This document shows positions 37,040-46,216 of a stretch of 64,000 bases of DNA, piece by piece; position 1 is the first letter of the stretch, and each line of letters opens with the position of its first letter. The position numbers and the translations under genes are program-made. Under the pieces are notes generated by a model. The model was not told the origin of the DNA. It saw nothing but the letters and a program-made list of their open reading frames with translations, and ran no database searches. Source of the DNA: Bacillus sp. FJAT-27264 (GTDB taxonomy: Bacteria; Bacillota; Bacilli; Paenibacillales; Paenibacillaceae); the NCBI RefSeq assembly GCF_001682855.1, contig NZ_MAQW01000034.1:137836-201835 (forward strand), read 5' to 3'.

Positions 37040-37975
37040 ATGCAGGTGGAGCGGTTATTGGGTATTCCCGGCGCGAGCGCATGGATGAAGATAGAGCCTG
37101 TCCTCAAGGGCTGGTCTAATGATAAAAAGTATTATATCGAGGACACCGGCGGCCGCAAGCTTCTGCTGCGGGTGTCGGACGGGAAGAATCATGCACAGAA
37201 GCAAGCGGAGTATGAACTGATTCGGATGGTCAATAAGCTCGATTTTCCAATGTCGCGGGCGGTAGATTTCGGCGCATGGGGTGAAGGAGCGGAGCGCAGT
37301 ACATATATGCTTTTGACTTGGGTGGAGGGCCAGCCGCTGGAGGACTGTCTGCTGTCTTTGGCAGAAGAACAACAGTATGCACTTGGTGTTGAAGCAGGAA
37401 GAATCCTCAAACAGATTCATGCGATTCCGAACAACTGTGACCTGACCAATTGGGAAAGTCGAATGCAGGCCAAGATATTGCAGCGAGTGGAGGCGTATGA
37501 GAACGGCTATCCTTTTCGGATTGAAGGGGATGAGATGGCGATTGCTTTTGTCAGGAAGCATATCGGGGCGATTTCTCAAGTGGAAAAAGTGTATCAGCAC
37601 GGCGATTTCCATATCGGAAATCATATCTACACAAGTGAGGGCCGGATTGGCGTCATCGACTTCAATCGCTGGGATAACGGCGATTATGCTGAAGAATTTT
37701 ACAAACTGCAAGCATTCGACCGGGAGCGTAGTATTGCTTTTACACGCGGGAAGCTGGATGGTTATTTCGGCGGACCTCCCCCTGAGGATTTCTGGATCAG
37801 ACACGCATTGTATGTGGCCTATACTGCGCTCTATTCAATTCAATGGGCGATTCCGTTCGGAACGGCTGATATTGAGGGGATGCAGGCGCGCTGCCGGATG
37901 GCGTTCGAGGACTATGATCACTTTCAAAGATTGGTCCCGCATTGGTATGCGGAAGGAAGAGCCCGGGGGCGGTAA
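37040..37975 (+). CDS. Aminoglycoside-phosphotransferase-family kinase
   Basis: A 311-residue APH-fold kinase. The catalytic loop is H-G-D-F-H-I-G-N, and the metal-binding V-I-D-F-N-R-W-D lies about 20 residues later. An N-terminal lobe contains L-L-L-R-V-S-D with the ATP-contacting strand. Family members phosphorylate aminoglycosides, choline, homoserine or other small alcohols. Resistance is not implied by the fold alone. CAGGAGGG precedes the ATG directly; a GTG two codons later is an alternative start. Last gene of the methyltransferase unit. Confidence 0.8.
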   Translation: MQVERLLGIPGASAWMKIEPVLKGWSNDKKYYIEDTGGRKLLLRVSDGKNHAQKQAEYELIRMVNKLDFPMSRAVDFGAWGEGAERSTYMLLTWVEGQPLEDCLLSLAEEQQYALGVEAGRILKQIHAIPNNCDLTNWESRMQAKILQRVEAYENGYPFRIEGDEMAIAFVRKHIGAISQVEKVYQHGDFHIGNHIYTSEGRIGVIDFNRWDNGDYAEEFYKLQAFDRERSIAFTRGKLDGYFGGPPPEDFWIRHALYVAYTALYSIQWAIPFGTADIEGMQARCRMAFEDYDHFQRLVPHWYAEGRARGR

Positions 37976-38070
37976 GACGAGATTATTATTTGTTTGTCCA
38001 AAAGATTGATATTGGGGACAGCGGTACGGTAGAATTGGTACAGATTGATTATAGAAGGGAATTGTGACTT

Positions 38071-38508
38071 TTGAACAACGAAGAAGTGCAGCAAGAGCTG
38101 CCGGAAAATTATGAGCAGTTAAAAAAGGAAGCGGGTCGTTCCGCGGATTGGAAAGCCCGCCTGGCGGCAGTGGAGGAACTTAGTCGTACACCGCATAAGC
38201 AGGTTATTGATATTTTGAAGCGTCTGGTGGAGAATGATCCTGTATATACCGTACAAGAGGCGGCTTACCGTGCGCTGGTGGCTTTTGGTGAAGAGGTTCA
38301 GGAACCGTCCAAAAACAAACCTGAGCTGGTAAAGGGCGTATCCAAGATTCTGCTGAGAATCAAGAAGAGCCTGCCGAAAGACCATTCCTATGAGGACTTC
38401 AAAGAGAAGTTCAAGAAGATGAGAATTGATGTCTACGACGCTTACGAAGGTGAAAAAGGCGCCGAGTTTGACCCATGGCTGGAGAGCAAATGGCAATCGG
38501 CTAAATAG
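38071..38508 (+). CDS. HEAT-repeat protein
   Basis: A 145-residue protein with one to two HEAT-like repeats (DWKARLAAVEELSRTPHKQV, then VYTVQEAAYRALVAFGEEVQ), followed by a Lys-rich helix. The TTG start at 38071 has GAAGGGA about ten bases upstream. Such small HEAT proteins are usually binding scaffolds; the partner is unknown. It has its own terminator. Confidence 0.75.
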   Translation: MNNEEVQQELPENYEQLKKEAGRSADWKARLAAVEELSRTPHKQVIDILKRLVENDPVYTVQEAAYRALVAFGEEVQEPSKNKPELVKGVSKILLRIKKSLPKDHSYEDFKEKFKKMRIDVYDAYEGEKGAEFDPWLESKWQSAK

Positions 38509-38525
38509 TTTTATGCAGGAACTGG

Positions 38526-38550
38526 CCCTCTCTTACAGGAGAGGGTTTTT
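38526..38550 (+). terminator. Terminator of HEAT-repeat gene
   Basis: CCCTCTC, a TTACAG loop and GAGAGGG are followed by TTTTT. Confidence 0.9.
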
Positions 38551-38672
38551 GGCGTTATCCATCCGCTGGTTGGTTATCCGCTCTTAACACGAAACATCCA
38601 GCCTTATGGCTGCAGCGGGTGTTGACGAATTCCAATTATACCGTTAACTTATATATTAACTAAATAAGATAA

Positions 38673-38762
38673 CCACTAGGGGAGCCTGAATGGGCTGAGA
38701 CGGGAAAATTGCATTCCTGGACCCTTGAACCTGATCTGGATCATACCAGCGTAGGAAAGTGG
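38673..38762 (+). promoter_or_regulatory. TPP (THI-box) riboswitch
   Basis: The conserved thiamine-pyrophosphate aptamer blocks are present in order: GGGGAGCC, GGGCTGAGA, ACCCTTGAACCTGATCTGG and CAGCGTAGGAAAGTGG. The P1 stem pairs CCACT (38673-38677) with AGTGG (38758-38762). It stands ahead of thiC, the classic target. Confidence 0.97.
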
Positions 38763-38816
38763 AGACCGGACTTTTTTTCTGTATGGCTATGTCTATTTTT
38801 CTGGCTGTTCATGGAT

Positions 38817-38845
38817 AAAGCCGCTCCACGTGGAGCGGCTTTTTT
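38817..38845 (+). terminator. Riboswitch expression-platform terminator
   Basis: AAAGCCGCTCCA (38817-38828) pairs with TGGAGCGGCTTT (38831-38842), then a T run. It stands between the TPP aptamer and thiC, so TPP binding should favour termination. Confidence 0.85.
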
Positions 38846-38890
38846 GGCGCTTGTCTTATTTATATCCCATAGTACAGGAGGATGCATAAT

Positions 38891-40684
38891 ATGGCACATG
38901 AACACGAGCAGGACAAGGAACGAGAGTATGATAAGGTGGACCTTTCAGCTTTCCCGGGTAGTCGCAAGGTGTATGTTGAAGGACAACACCCCGATATCCG
39001 GGTACCCATGCGGGAGATTGAGCTTAGCCGGACCGAGGGTATTGCCGGCGAAATGGAGAATGTCCCTGTACGTGTCTATGATACTAGCGGACCTTATACA
39101 GACAGCGAGATTGAGACCGACATTCGTCAGGGGCTGCCGCCTCACCGTAAGTCATGGATTGAGCAGCGTGGGGATGCCGAATGGTATCAGGGACGGACGC
39201 TTAAACCAGAAGATAACGGTCATGCGATGGGAAAATCGGCCGTGGAGGCGTTCCCGGGATTGAAGCGGCGTCCGCTTCGAGCAAAAGCTGGCGGGAATGT
39301 TACGCAGCTGCACTACGCGCGAAAAGGTATCATCACGTCTGAGATGGAGTATATCGCCATTCGGGAAAATGTTAGTCCTGAATTCGTTAGGGATGAGGTA
39401 GCGAGCGGGCGCGCCATTATTCCAGCTAATATTAATCACCCGGAGAGTGAGCCGATGATTATCGGGCGCAACTTCCTTGTGAAGATCAACGCGAATATCG
39501 GGAACTCTGCCGTATCCTCTTCCATCGAGGAAGAAGTGGAGAAAATGAGGTGGGCCACCCGCTGGGGTGCTGACAACATTATGGATCTCTCTACCGGAAA
39601 AAATATTCATCATACCCGGGAATGGATTATCCGCAATTCTCCAGTGCCGATCGGTACTGTGCCGATCTATCAGGCTTTGGAAAAGGTGAATGGAAAAGCA
39701 GAGGATCTGACGTGGGAAGTTTACCGTGATACGCTGATTGAGCAGGCGGAACAGGGTGTGGATTATTTTACAATTCATGCTGGGGTGCTGCTTCGTTACA
39801 TCCCCCTGACAGCCGGACGAATGACGGGTATTGTCTCCCGTGGCGGGTCGATTATGGCGGCGTGGTGTCTGGCCCATCATCAAGAGAACTTCCTTTACAC
39901 GCATTTCGAGGAGATCTGTGAAATTATGAAGGTCTATGATGTCGCCTTCTCTCTGGGAGACGGGCTGCGGCCGGGATCTATCGCTGATGCAAATGACGAG
40001 GCCCAGTTCGCAGAGCTGGAGACGCTAGGTGAACTGACGACGCTGGCCTGGAAGCATGATGTTCAGGTCATGGTGGAGGGTCCGGGTCATGTGCCGATGC
40101 ATCTGATCAAAGAGAATATGGACAAGCAGTTGGAGCACTGTCATGGAGCGCCATTTTATACACTGGGACCGTTAACCACTGATATTGCACCAGGCTATGA
40201 TCACATTACTTCCGCTATTGGGGCGGCCATGATCGGCTGGTTCGGGACGGCAATGTTGTGCTATGTTACGCCAAAGGAGCATTTAGGACTACCGAACAAG
40301 AACGACGTGCGTGAAGGTGTGATTGCTTACAAAATTGCTGCCCACGCCGCTGATCTGGCCAAAGGCCATCCGGGTGCTCAAGAGCGGGATAACGCGCTGT
40401 CCAAAGCACGCTTTGAATTCCGTTGGCGGGATCAGTTCCATCTGTCGCTCGATCCTGAGCGGGCATTGGAGTATCATGATGAGACGCTGCCAGCGGAAGG
40501 CGCCAAGACGGCCCATTTCTGCTCTATGTGCGGCCCGAAATTCTGCAGTATGCGTATTTCTCACGATATTCGTGACTCTGCCAGAGTTCAGGCTGAACCC
40601 ATGCAGGAGCAGGAGGCCATCGTTGCTGGGATGCGCGAGAAATCTGCTGAGTTCAGAGGGGGCGGCAGCCAGATATATCAATAG
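38891..40684 (+). CDS. thiC: Phosphomethylpyrimidine synthase ThiC
   Basis: A 597-residue radical-SAM enzyme that converts aminoimidazole ribotide to hydroxymethylpyrimidine phosphate in thiamine biosynthesis. The C-terminal cluster motif C-S-M-C-G-P-K-F-C, unique to ThiC, is intact. Upstream motifs include AGGNVTQLHYARKG, the H-A-G-V segment and MVEGPGHVPMH. ATG 38891 is chosen because CAGGAGG ends nine bases before it; an ATG at 38882 would overlap the ribosome site. Single gene under the TPP riboswitch. No other thi gene is in the window. Confidence 0.97.
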   Translation: MAHEHEQDKEREYDKVDLSAFPGSRKVYVEGQHPDIRVPMREIELSRTEGIAGEMENVPVRVYDTSGPYTDSEIETDIRQGLPPHRKSWIEQRGDAEWYQGRTLKPEDNGHAMGKSAVEAFPGLKRRPLRAKAGGNVTQLHYARKGIITSEMEYIAIRENVSPEFVRDEVASGRAIIPANINHPESEPMIIGRNFLVKINANIGNSAVSSSIEEEVEKMRWATRWGADNIMDLSTGKNIHHTREWIIRNSPVPIGTVPIYQALEKVNGKAEDLTWEVYRDTLIEQAEQGVDYFTIHAGVLLRYIPLTAGRMTGIVSRGGSIMAAWCLAHHQENFLYTHFEEICEIMKVYDVAFSLGDGLRPGSIADANDEAQFAELETLGELTTLAWKHDVQVMVEGPGHVPMHLIKENMDKQLEHCHGAPFYTLGPLTTDIAPGYDHITSAIGAAMIGWFGTAMLCYVTPKEHLGLPNKNDVREGVIAYKIAAHAADLAKGHPGAQERDNALSKARFEFRWRDQFHLSLDPERALEYHDETLPAEGAKTAHFCSMCGPKFCSMRISHDIRDSARVQAEPMQEQEAIVAGMREKSAEFRGGGSQIYQ

Positions 40685-40770
40685 AGGTGACGTCAGGAGT
40701 TGCATCGGCAAGCGCATTGGGGATAATAGAGAGTAGATAACACTACCCTACAGATGCAAAGGATGAAGAC

Positions 40771-41355
40771 ATGTCAGTTCAAAATTTAACGCAATTGTTT
40801 CAAGAATACCTTCAATTGTCGGACAGCCTACGGCCCGGATACTCTGCCAGCCTGGGAACGGGACAAGTGGAGAGCGAGGCGGGAATAGCGGCAATTGTGC
40901 CTGAACTGCCAGAACTGTTAGTGGCCATATATAATACGGTATCAGGTACAAGCAGCGAGGAAGAGGAACCAAGTCTTATTGAGTTTGTGCCGGGATACCG
41001 CCTGATTCACAGAGACGAATATGAGCAGGAGATGAAAGTGCTTGTAGAGATATTGGCAGATAAAGGCCATCCAGTAGAGGGAATAGTTCTGCCCCTCCTG
41101 ACCAACTATGGCAGTGATTTCATCTGCTACTATCGATCTGCAGATGGTACGGAGCGGATTTGCGATCTGCTTCACGACTTTGGAGATTTAGTGGTAATGT
41201 ATGATTCTCCTGCGAAGTTCCTGGAGACGCTTGGCGAGTTCTACCGTCAAGAAGTGTATTTCCTCGATGAAGACGGTTATCTGGACTGTGACCTGATCAG
41301 GGAAGGCGAGGTAGGCGCGGAAATGAACCCGGAAGCCTCCTATTGGTCGGAGTAG
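40771..41355 (+). CDS. SMI1/KNR4 (SUKH) family protein
   Basis: A 194-residue acidic protein matching the SUKH fold: LIEFVPGYRLIHRDEYEQEM, then LPLLTNYGSDFICYY, HDFGDLVVMYDS and a C-terminal FLDEDGYLDCDL. SUKH proteins are often immunity proteins against polymorphic or contact-dependent toxins, but stand-alone copies are common and of unknown role. No toxin gene lies next to it. It has its own terminator. Confidence 0.7.
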   Translation: MSVQNLTQLFQEYLQLSDSLRPGYSASLGTGQVESEAGIAAIVPELPELLVAIYNTVSGTSSEEEEPSLIEFVPGYRLIHRDEYEQEMKVLVEILADKGHPVEGIVLPLLTNYGSDFICYYRSADGTERICDLLHDFGDLVVMYDSPAKFLETLGEFYRQEVYFLDEDGYLDCDLIREGEVGAEMNPEASYWSE

Positions 41356-41388
41356 CGGAGGACAAGTAATTTTCCTATGTATACAGAG

Positions 41389-41417
41389 AAAAAGCAGCCC
41401 GATCGGGCTGCTTTTTT
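41389..41417. terminator. Bidirectional terminator
   Basis: AAAAAGCAGCCC, a GATC loop and GGGCTGCTTTTTT lie between the SUKH gene and the convergent hypothetical gene. Confidence 0.9.
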
Positions 41418-41426
41418 GATAATGAT

Positions 41427-41786
41427 TCAAGTTTGCTCTGCGGCTTGTACCCATACCAGATAGAATATTTTGTCGTTATCGACGTATTCTTCATCTGCAA
41501 AAACCTTCCGACCCTCAAAGCTGGCCGTATTAGCCCGAACTAATTCAAACAGTAGAGCATAGGCCAGTTTGGGATCGGTCGTTCTATATCCATCATAGTC
41601 GTATCCGATTTTATTATACGCGTCACTGGATACCCATTCGTAGGCCTCACGGATCGTCTCAAACTCCATTTCTTCGTTGTACCAGCGGATAGCCGGGTCC
41701 ATTTTAAGAGGAGGTATAGTCTCCCGATTTTTCAAGAAGAAAGCTTCTTGATAGGTACCCTCATTGTGATCTTTGTTTGTTCCCAT
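41427..41786 (-). CDS. Hypothetical protein
   Basis: A 119-residue soluble protein not recognised as a known family. It is rich in aromatic and acidic residues (RWYNEEMEFETIREAYEWVS, GYDYDGYRTTDPK). The start is preceded by GAGAGGCGGC on the minus strand. It lies 75 bp downstream of the acyl-CoA synthetase on the same strand and ends at the shared terminator, so it may be read from the same transcript. Confidence 0.65.
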   Translation of the reverse strand: MGTNKDHNEGTYQEAFFLKNRETIPPLKMDPAIRWYNEEMEFETIREAYEWVSSDAYNKIGYDYDGYRTTDPKLAYALLFELVRANTASFEGRKVFADEEYVDNDKIFYLVWVQAAEQT

Positions 41787-41861
41787 TCTTAGCCGCCTCT
41801 CTTTCCATAATTCATTGTATAGAAAGAAAATAAAGAATAGACGTTATATCGACATTCTTAC

Positions 41862-43457
41862 TTACTCCGCAGCGCTCTGCTCCTGCTGGCGCAGTTCCAC
41901 CCGCCGGATTTTGCCGGAGGCTGTCTTGGGCAGGTCGGTGACAAATTCGATTTTACGCGGATATTTGTAAGGGGCGGTGATCTCCTTGACATGGGTCTGG
42001 AGTTCCTTAACCAATCCGTCTGTGCCTTCATATTCATCTTTGAGCACGACAAAGGCTTTGACTACATGGCCGCGAATCTCATCGGGACTGGCGACAACGG
42101 CGCATTCTTTGACAGCGGCATGCTTCATGAGCGCATCCTCTACTTCAAAGGGACCAATCGTATAGCCTGAGCTGATAATAATATCATCGCCCCGGCCCTC
42201 GAACCAGAAATAACCATCCTCGTCTTTGCGCGCCCGGTCTCCAGTGACGAAGTATTCGCCATGCGAGGCATTGGCCTTGCGTTCAGGGTCCTTGTAGTAG
42301 GTTTTGAACAAGGCTGGCATGCTGAGATGCACGGCAATATCTCCAACAGTGCCAGGTGGCAGCGGAACGCCATCCTCGTCAATGACCTCTACGAGACCCG
42401 GAGCGATAGATTGGCCCATGGAGCCAATTCGGACAGGCTTGTCCTTAAGCGCAGCAATAATCAGCGTGCTTTCGGTCTGGCCATAGCCGTCGCGGATGGT
42501 GATATCGAAGTGCCGCTGGAAGGTATGAATGACTTCCTGATTCAGCGGTTCACCGGCCGAGACGGCGCAACGGAGCTGAGACAGGTCGTAATGCTCCAGT
42601 CCTTCGGTCTTGGCCATCAAGCGGTATTCTGTCGGCGTACAGCACAAGACCTGAATGGTATGACTCTGTAGCAGTTGCAAATAACGTTTCGGCTGAAAAG
42701 CGCCATTATACACAAAGCCGGTTGCCCCGTTGCCCAGCACGGACAGGAAGGGACTCCAGATCCACTTTTGCCAGCCTGGTGCGGCGGTTGCCCAGACGGT
42801 ATCCGACTCACGAATGTCGAGCCAGAGTGATGAGGTAATACGCAAGTGGGCATAACCCCAGCCGTGGCTATGTACCACTGCCTTGGGATTGCCAGTTGTG
42901 CCGGAGGTGTAAGCCAATATAGCGATATCGTCCCGATGGCTGGCCGCTGCCGGATAGACATCCGGCTGACCGACCATGAGGTCCTCCAGATGTACCCAGC
43001 CAGTGGCCTCTTCCTGATACTCAGCCGTTCCGGTCACGGCCAGTCGGTAATCAAGAGCAGGCAGATCGTCGGCGATGAGATCTACTTCATTGGTAGTATC
43101 GGACCAAGCGATCACAGCTCTGGCTTCCGAGTGCCGCAACCGGTAGGACAGATCCTTGGCGCGCAGCATCTCCGATGAAGGAATGACAGCCAGTCCGAGC
43201 TTTAGACAAGCCAAATAAATTACATAAGCGATGATTCGTCTTGGAACCATAACTAGCACGCGGTCTCCCTGGCGAAGCCCTAGACTCGATAGGCCTCCAG
43301 CCAGACGGTTGGCCTGCTTGCGCAGCTCCCCGTAAGTAATTTCCTCGTAGTCTCCGTTATCACTAAGCCATTTCAGTGCTATTTTTTCCGGGGGATGGTG
43401 TTCCATTTCCGAAGTCAAATTATACGTTTCAGGTGCGATCCAATGTGGATTGTTCAG
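41862..43457 (-). CDS. Acyl-CoA synthetase (AMP-forming)
   Basis: A 531-residue adenylate-forming ligase of the medium-chain acyl-CoA synthetase type. Motifs are Y-T-S-G-T-T-G-N-P-K (P-loop), D-G-Y-G-Q-T-E-S, Y-F-V-T-G-D and the C-terminal P-K-T-A-S-G-K-I with the catalytic Lys. The first ATG or TTG in frame (TTG at 43418) has no ribosome site. Thirteen codons further upstream a CTG at 43457 follows GGAGAGGG by about six bases, with a TAG stop just before. The residues added (LNNPHWIAPETYN) look like the normal N-terminus. CTG is therefore the likely start. It activates a fatty or carboxylic acid to its CoA ester. Confidence 0.88.
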   Translation of the reverse strand: MNNPHWIAPETYNLTSEMEHHPPEKIALKWLSDNGDYEEITYGELRKQANRLAGGLSSLGLRQGDRVLVMVPRRIIAYVIYLACLKLGLAVIPSSEMLRAKDLSYRLRHSEARAVIAWSDTTNEVDLIADDLPALDYRLAVTGTAEYQEEATGWVHLEDLMVGQPDVYPAAASHRDDIAILAYTSGTTGNPKAVVHSHGWGYAHLRITSSLWLDIRESDTVWATAAPGWQKWIWSPFLSVLGNGATGFVYNGAFQPKRYLQLLQSHTIQVLCCTPTEYRLMAKTEGLEHYDLSQLRCAVSAGEPLNQEVIHTFQRHFDITIRDGYGQTESTLIIAALKDKPVRIGSMGQSIAPGLVEVIDEDGVPLPPGTVGDIAVHLSMPALFKTYYKDPERKANASHGEYFVTGDRARKDEDGYFWFEGRGDDIIISSGYTIGPFEVEDALMKHAAVKECAVVASPDEIRGHVVKAFVVLKDEYEGTDGLVKELQTHVKEITAPYKYPRKIEFVTDLPKTASGKIRRVELRQQEQSAAE

Positions 43458-43637
43458 TTGAACCCTCTCCTAATGAATAGAATGTGTGCAGCAGATTCAC
43501 TAATTATATCACGATATTTATACGGCCCACGGTGAAATACTTCTTTACATCATGGATACAGTTTAGAAACAACTCATTGGTTTAATAAGACTAAGAAATG
43601 CAGCACAACAAATCAATCTTCAAGGAGACGATATCAA

Positions 43638-44360
43638 ATGAAAAGCAAAAAAATGATCATAGCAACAATGGTGTTCGGGATGGCAGTGACAGGTTCGGCA
43701 GGGGTATATGCAGGAACCAATTTAGAAAAGATCAGCGCGTACCTTAATCATGGCCTTGGCTTCAAAGTCAACGGTTCTGCTTATACACCAGTCGATGGCA
43801 ACGGCAACAAGCTGGCACCAATTACGTACAAGGATACAACTTACCTGCCGGTTCGGGCGTTGGCGGATGCGCTGAAGGTGCCGGTCACTTTTGACGGGAA
43901 AACCAATCAGGTCATCATCGGCAAAAACGACGGTGGCTCTGCACCAAGCAATGGAGGATCGACCACCGAGCTGTCTGCTATCCAATACACCGCTGCGCAA
44001 AAGCAAGCCATTCAGAAGGCCTTCGCCCAGTTCAAAGGTTTTGAGACGGCTTACGCTCCAACACAAATGACCAAAGGCGATGCCTTTGATAAAGTGGCAG
44101 CCTCTGATGACGGTGTGAGCTTCCTGTTCAAGCATATGAGAATCGTGATTTCGGCCAGAGACTATTCAGGTGGTTATGCCAGCCAAGCGGTTCAACTGTC
44201 CAATGGTGTTAAGGCCAAATGGTACAGCCCTTCCAGCGACACGCAACTGCTGGGCTTCAACCTGAATGACCGAGTGGTAACAATCAGTTCCCCAGATAAG
44301 AGCCTCAGCAAAGCACAATTGGAAAAAGTGGCTGTAGGTGTTGCAAAACTAAGCAAATAA
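43638..44360 (+). CDS. Exported stalk-domain protein
   Basis: A 240-residue exported protein. Signal peptide of about 26 residues (hydrophobic IIATMVFGMAVTGSAGVYA). A copper-amine-oxidase N-terminal-like stalk domain follows (FKVNGSAYTPVDGNGNKLAP, then TYLPVRALADALKVPVTFD). A Gly/Ser linker and a C-terminal domain of about 120 residues with no recognised family end the protein. Stalk domains are common in Paenibacillus exoproteins. AAGGAGACG precedes the ATG. Probably monocistronic. Confidence 0.8.
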   Translation: MKSKKMIIATMVFGMAVTGSAGVYAGTNLEKISAYLNHGLGFKVNGSAYTPVDGNGNKLAPITYKDTTYLPVRALADALKVPVTFDGKTNQVIIGKNDGGSAPSNGGSTTELSAIQYTAAQKQAIQKAFAQFKGFETAYAPTQMTKGDAFDKVAASDDGVSFLFKHMRIVISARDYSGGYASQAVQLSNGVKAKWYSPSSDTQLLGFNLNDRVVTISSPDKSLSKAQLEKVAVGVAKLSK

Positions 44361-44399
44361 TACAATTAAGCTTCACCCCATAAAAGATTCAGCCCATAA

Positions 44400-44438
44400 A
44401 ACAGCCCGGCATATCCCTTCACGGATAGCCGGGCTGTT
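44400..44438. terminator. Hairpin between stalk and DUF4023 genes
   Basis: AACAGCCCGGC pairs with GCCGGGCTGTT; the minus strand continues with TTTTA. It serves the convergent stalk and DUF4023 genes. Confidence 0.65.
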
Positions 44439-44486
44439 ATGAGTTTGCGGGTAGGCTGCAGTCCAATTGCGGCGTGCCCGGATACT

Positions 44487-44615
44487 TTATTTTTTGGTAC
44501 TATGCTGCTTGTTGGGCAGCTTTGCTTCAGGACTGCCTTGTCCCCGGTGCTTGCTCTTCTCCGCTTTTTTCTGCGTGTCATGCAGCTTTTCCACATACTC
44601 ATGGGTATCATCCAT
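44487..44615 (-). CDS. DUF4023-like 42-residue protein
   Basis: A small frame encoding MDDTHEYVEKLHDTQKKAEK and ending AKLPNKQHSTKK, very Lys/His/Gln rich and typical of DUF4023 proteins of Bacillales. AGGAGG stands 11 bases before the ATG on the minus strand. A longer frame covering the same region in another phase is a shadow. Function unknown. The size and composition suggest a soluble, perhaps sporulation-associated, peptide, which is inference. Confidence 0.65.
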   Translation of the reverse strand: MDDTHEYVEKLHDTQKKAEKSKHRGQGSPEAKLPNKQHSTKK

Positions 44616-44787
44616 CGGTCCTTGCGCCTCCTCACCTTGATAAACTTGCTGTTACTGTAACCAGATCGGCTGCAAAACATACATATCACAAGTTAGACAC
44701 AATCTCTCTGTAAATATAGCTACATCGGGCCATAGGGAAATAGTGTCTGCTTAGGTATACTATGGGCTGAACCGGAAACGCTTTATT

Positions 44788-44813
44788 CTGTGCAACACTT
44801 GTGCAGTTTTTTT
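44788..44813 (+). terminator. Terminator-like hairpin in nosD leader
   Basis: CTGTGCAA (44788-44795) pairs with TTGTGCAG (44799-44806, two wobbles), followed by seven T. A TATACT box lies at 44756-44761, so this hairpin would sit inside the nosD leader and may act as an attenuator. Confidence 0.4.
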
Positions 44814-44851
44814 ATTTTCCAGACGGATCTAAGGAGTGTACCGAAGTCCAA

Positions 44852-46216
44852 ATGATGAAATGTAGCCATTTCCGTACCAGCCGACAGTTTCTGGTTCTGT
44901 TCTTGTTTCCCTTACTGGTTGCCGGTCTATTGTTCCTATTGTACTCACAACCTGCCTCCGCAGATTCCAAGTCTTATCCTCCGGGGCGTTCTCTTCAAGA
45001 TATCATTGACGTGACCCAGCCCGGTGATACCATTGATCTTCCTCCTGGAACCTATCAAGGACCTGTCGTGATCCGCACAAGAGTCACCCTTCGGGGAGGA
45101 GGCTCCGCTACGCTGATCAATACCACAGGGAACCCGGCCATTACGATTCTCGCAGATGGTGTGACCCTGCAATCGATAAATGTTCAACATGACCAAGATG
45201 GTAAAACTACGGCGATTCAGGTCAAGGCCAATGAAGTGACGCTGGAGGGAATAGCCATTCATACGGGTGGTTATGGCATCATGCTGCGTGACGCCGACCG
45301 GGCGAAGATTATCCATAACCGTATCCGCTGGTTCATTCCACAAGGTCAGCCTGCAGGGGAACGGGGAAACGGCATCGATCTCTATAATTCTCACGGCAGT
45401 CAGATTGGCAATAATGAAATCTCCTATCTACGAGATGGCATTTATCTTGAGAATAGCCGGAATACGACTGTTGACGGGAACAGGTTAACTTATTTGCGCT
45501 ACGGCATCCATTGCATGTACATCAACGGGTCTAAGATTACCAACAATGTTGGGGAATACAATACCACCGGTGCAATGGTGATGGGGGTGACGAATGTGGT
45601 CGTCTCGGGTAATTCTTTTGCCAAACAAAGCCGGAATGTGCATTCTCAAGGGATCCTGCTGTACGATGTGCGAACCTCTTCTATTACTAATAATCTAGTT
45701 GAAGGAAATAGGGTAGGCATATATATGGAAAAATCTGCCGAGAATGAATTGAGAGACAATGTGGCACTCCGCAATTTCATAGGCATTCAGCTCAGTCAGG
45801 CTGCGGGCAATCAATTTCACCGAAACGGATTTATCGCTAACGTTATTGATGCCGAAGCCGTAGACAGCACAGAGAACGTGATGGACGGGAACTACTGGGA
45901 TTCCTTTCAGGGGCTGGACGTGGACCGGGATGGAATAAGCGATATTCCGTATGCCATTAATCCATTCTATCAGCGGTTAATTTCTCGTAATTCCGCTTAT
46001 CAGCTATTTTTTCAATCTCCGGGAATGAATTTCCTGAGTGACATGTTTGCAGGGGATAAAGCGAATGGATCGGTTGACCAGGCACCGCTGATGAAGTTGG
46101 ATACAAAAGCACCCCTAGGGACTGTTCGGAAGGATGGAACTGTGATGGTGGCCGGCTGGCTGCTGCTCTTTGTCTCGGTTATTACAATAATATATTTGGG
46201 GGTATTACGATCATGA
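44852..46216 (+). CDS. nosD: NosD-type copper-site maturation protein
   Basis: A 454-residue exported protein. Signal segment (FLVLFLFPLLVAGLLFLLY), then a long right-handed beta-helix of carbohydrate-binding/CASH-type repeats (repeated G-I-x-L and N-x-I motifs such as GNEISYLRDGIYLENSRNT-like turns), and a C-terminal membrane helix (VAGWLLLFVSVITIIYLGV). NosD works with NosY and NosF to assemble the CuZ cluster of nitrous-oxide reductase. The ATG at 44852 follows AAGGAGTG. It overlaps nosL by ATGA. No nosZ is in the window, so its client protein is unclear. Confidence 0.85.
   Translation: MMKCSHFRTSRQFLVLFLFPLLVAGLLFLLYSQPASADSKSYPPGRSLQDIIDVTQPGDTIDLPPGTYQGPVVIRTRVTLRGGGSATLINTTGNPAITILADGVTLQSINVQHDQDGKTTAIQVKANEVTLEGIAIHTGGYGIMLRDADRAKIIHNRIRWFIPQGQPAGERGNGIDLYNSHGSQIGNNEISYLRDGIYLENSRNTTVDGNRLTYLRYGIHCMYINGSKITNNVGEYNTTGAMVMGVTNVVVSGNSFAKQSRNVHSQGILLYDVRTSSITNNLVEGNRVGIYMEKSAENELRDNVALRNFIGIQLSQAAGNQFHRNGFIANVIDAEAVDSTENVMDGNYWDSFQGLDVDRDGISDIPYAINPFYQRLISRNSAYQLFFQSPGMNFLSDMFAGDKANGSVDQAPLMKLDTKAPLGTVRKDGTVMVAGWLLLFVSVITIIYLGVLRS

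Noticed and set aside
37040..37975. Aminoglycoside resistance gene
   Set aside because: The APH fold is shared by many metabolic kinases, and no resistance-specific signature or mobile element is present.
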